Below are positions 4,642 to 5,546 of a stretch of DNA of 5,546 bases, in pieces. Source of the stretch: Syntrophaceae bacterium (lineage in GTDB: Bacteria > Desulfobacterota > Desulfomonilia > Desulfomonilales > Desulfomonilaceae); the NCBI GenBank assembly GCA_014874425.1, contig JACWAG010000312.1, positions 1 through 5,546 on the forward strand. The letters are read 5' to 3'. Position numbers and translations under genes: made by a program. A model generated the notes under the pieces. The model searched no databases, was not told the origin of the DNA, and worked only from the letters and a program-made list of their open reading frames with translations. How positions within the stretch are numbered: the first letter of the stretch is position 1; the number at the start of each line of letters is the position of its first letter.

Positions 4642-5546
4642 ATGGAACCAACCTCGGCCAGAGCAATAATGAGAACAGTGGTGTATTGCGTATCACTGAG
4701 CGTGTTTCTCATCGCAAACCTCTTGATATGCGGAAAAGCGCCCGGTCTAATTGGAGTTATCTTTTTAATATGGCTGCCGTTTACTTGCGTTATCTGGGGC
4801 GTGATCTATTTCAGATTATTCTCATACCCGGCTGGTAATTGGGTCAACGCTGAGGCTTGTCTCATCGTGGGCTTCTGGTTAACTAGCTTGATCCTGCTAT
4901 TGCCGGTCTTCTTCTCGCCCAGCTTCTATTTGATGGTCTTTGTGTTTACGATCTGGAACGGGATAGCTGCGTATTGCCTGTTTCATAAGCCTGATGCGCT
5001 GGGTGTTTTGAATTTGCGGTGGTCAAACCTCTGTTTGTTGTTAGTTATTGGTTTGTCCATGTCTTTGTGGAGCCAAACAGCGATTCTGCAAAAAATAGCC
5101 TGGTCTGATCACATTACGTTTCTGCCGTGGTCAGACCATTTTGTTCACGCTTCCATAATTCAACGGCTTTTTGAGTGCCGGAAGCTGGGGATTCATCAGG
5201 AATTTGCGATGATGTCCGGGATTCCAGCTCCTATGTATCATTATGGATCATACATTATCCCGTCAGTCCTCCGAGCATTGAGCGACATCCCCGCGATCAA
5301 TATTTCTACAGCGTTCTGGCTGCCGTTTGGCGCGATTCTGTCCGGACTTGGCGCATTTGCCCTCGGTAACGGCCTATGGAGCAAAACGGAAGGGGTAGCC
5401 TGCGCCCTAGTCATAGCCTTATTGCCTGACCCCTTCATGTACGGCTGTGGTTTAGGATATTTCAGTTACCACTTCCTCGGTCAAACAGGGGCCGCTCTAT
5501 ATTACGCGGAAGCAACAGCCGCAGTTGGATTGAGCTTGGTAGGTAA
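4642..5546 (+). CDS. Polytopic membrane protein, possible GT-C-type glycosyltransferase (partial, 3' end outside window)
   Basis: An open frame from ATG 4642 covers 301 complete codons plus two bases and leaves the window without a stop. The N-terminal part is strongly hydrophobic, with likely helices at about residues 11-30, 36-58, 71-91, 93-113 and 127-146, and more at about 222-244 and 250-264. After the fifth helix is a polar loop with WSDH occurring twice (154-157 and 163-166), the second copy continuing into FVHASIIQRL. It is followed by APMYHYGSYIIPSVL (196-210). A loop with Asp and His after an early helix, then a D-x-x-x-H-type helix start and a YHYG segment, is common in large polysaccharide-locus membrane proteins. 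It recalls the acidic loop of GT-C glycosyltransferases. No named family could be assigned. The start 56 bp after the glycosyltransferase stop, on the same strand, suggests one transcript. Coding status is well supported; the function is a guess. Confidence 0.82.
   Translation, partial: MEPTSARAIMRTVVYCVSLSVFLIANLLICGKAPGLIGVIFLIWLPFTCVIWGVIYFRLFSYPAGNWVNAEACLIVGFWLTSLILLLPVFFSPSFYLMVFVFTIWNGIAAYCLFHKPDALGVLNLRWSNLCLLLVIGLSMSLWSQTAILQKIAWSDHITFLPWSDHFVHASIIQRLFECRKLGIHQEFAMMSGIPAPMYHYGSYIIPSVLRALSDIPAINISTAFWLPFGAILSGLGAFALGNGLWSKTEGVACALVIALLPDPFMYGCGLGYFSYHFLGQTGAALYYAEATAAVGLSLVG

Noticed and set aside
4611..4838. 75-codon plus-strand frame at the start of the membrane-protein gene
   Set aside because: It lies out of frame with the long hydrophobic frame from 4642, which has a better start site and typical membrane-protein composition.

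Overview
The window looks like part of a chromosomal surface-polysaccharide locus (exopolysaccharide, capsule or O-antigen) from a Gram-negative-type bacterium of moderate GC content. The clues are an SGNH hydrolase with an N-terminal membrane anchor, a large protein that fuses two different glycosyltransferase folds, and a polytopic membrane protein, all on the + strand. The intergenic repeat that begins TGTCATTTCGA recalls repeats I remember from Desulfobacterota and related genomes. That is only a weak taxonomic hint.

Layout. Positions 1-78 may be the last 25 codons of an upstream gene, perhaps a membrane protein. Positions 79-221 are intergenic and hold one copy of the TGTCATTTCGA repeat. 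Positions 222-1283 encode the SGNH/GDSL-type protein, best started at a GTG with a good ribosome binding site. The 662-bp gap at 1284-1945 contains no intact gene. It holds a 231-bp internally deleted IS630-family element (1304-1534) whose two terminal inverted repeats and last 62 transposase codons are still readable. Next comes a cluster of degenerate TGTCAT-type repeats (1537-1678), then AT-rich DNA, and finally a 9-bp-stem hairpin (1854-1878) in the leader of the next gene. Positions 1946-4585 encode the 879-residue two-domain glycosyltransferase: a GT8-like GT-A domain, a middle/linker region, and a GT4-like GT-B domain. After a 56-bp gap a polytopic membrane protein begins at 4642 and runs off the right edge. 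Its ribosome binding site lies inside a third copy of the repeat.

How the genes may work together (inference). The fused glycosyltransferase would add two sugars to a lipid-linked glycan at the cytoplasmic face of the membrane. The downstream membrane protein could be a GT-C-type transferase or another membrane step. The anchored SGNH protein could add or remove acyl groups, such as acetyl, on the glycan. The two downstream genes are probably co-transcribed, while the SGNH gene is separated from them by mobile and repetitive DNA.

I see no CRISPR array, tRNA, rRNA, phage or defence genes, and no clear evidence of a wholly new system. The most distinctive points are the mini-IS630 relic, the repeat present in all three intergenic gaps (once supplying a Shine-Dalgarno sequence), the leader hairpin, and the two-fold glycosyltransferase fusion.
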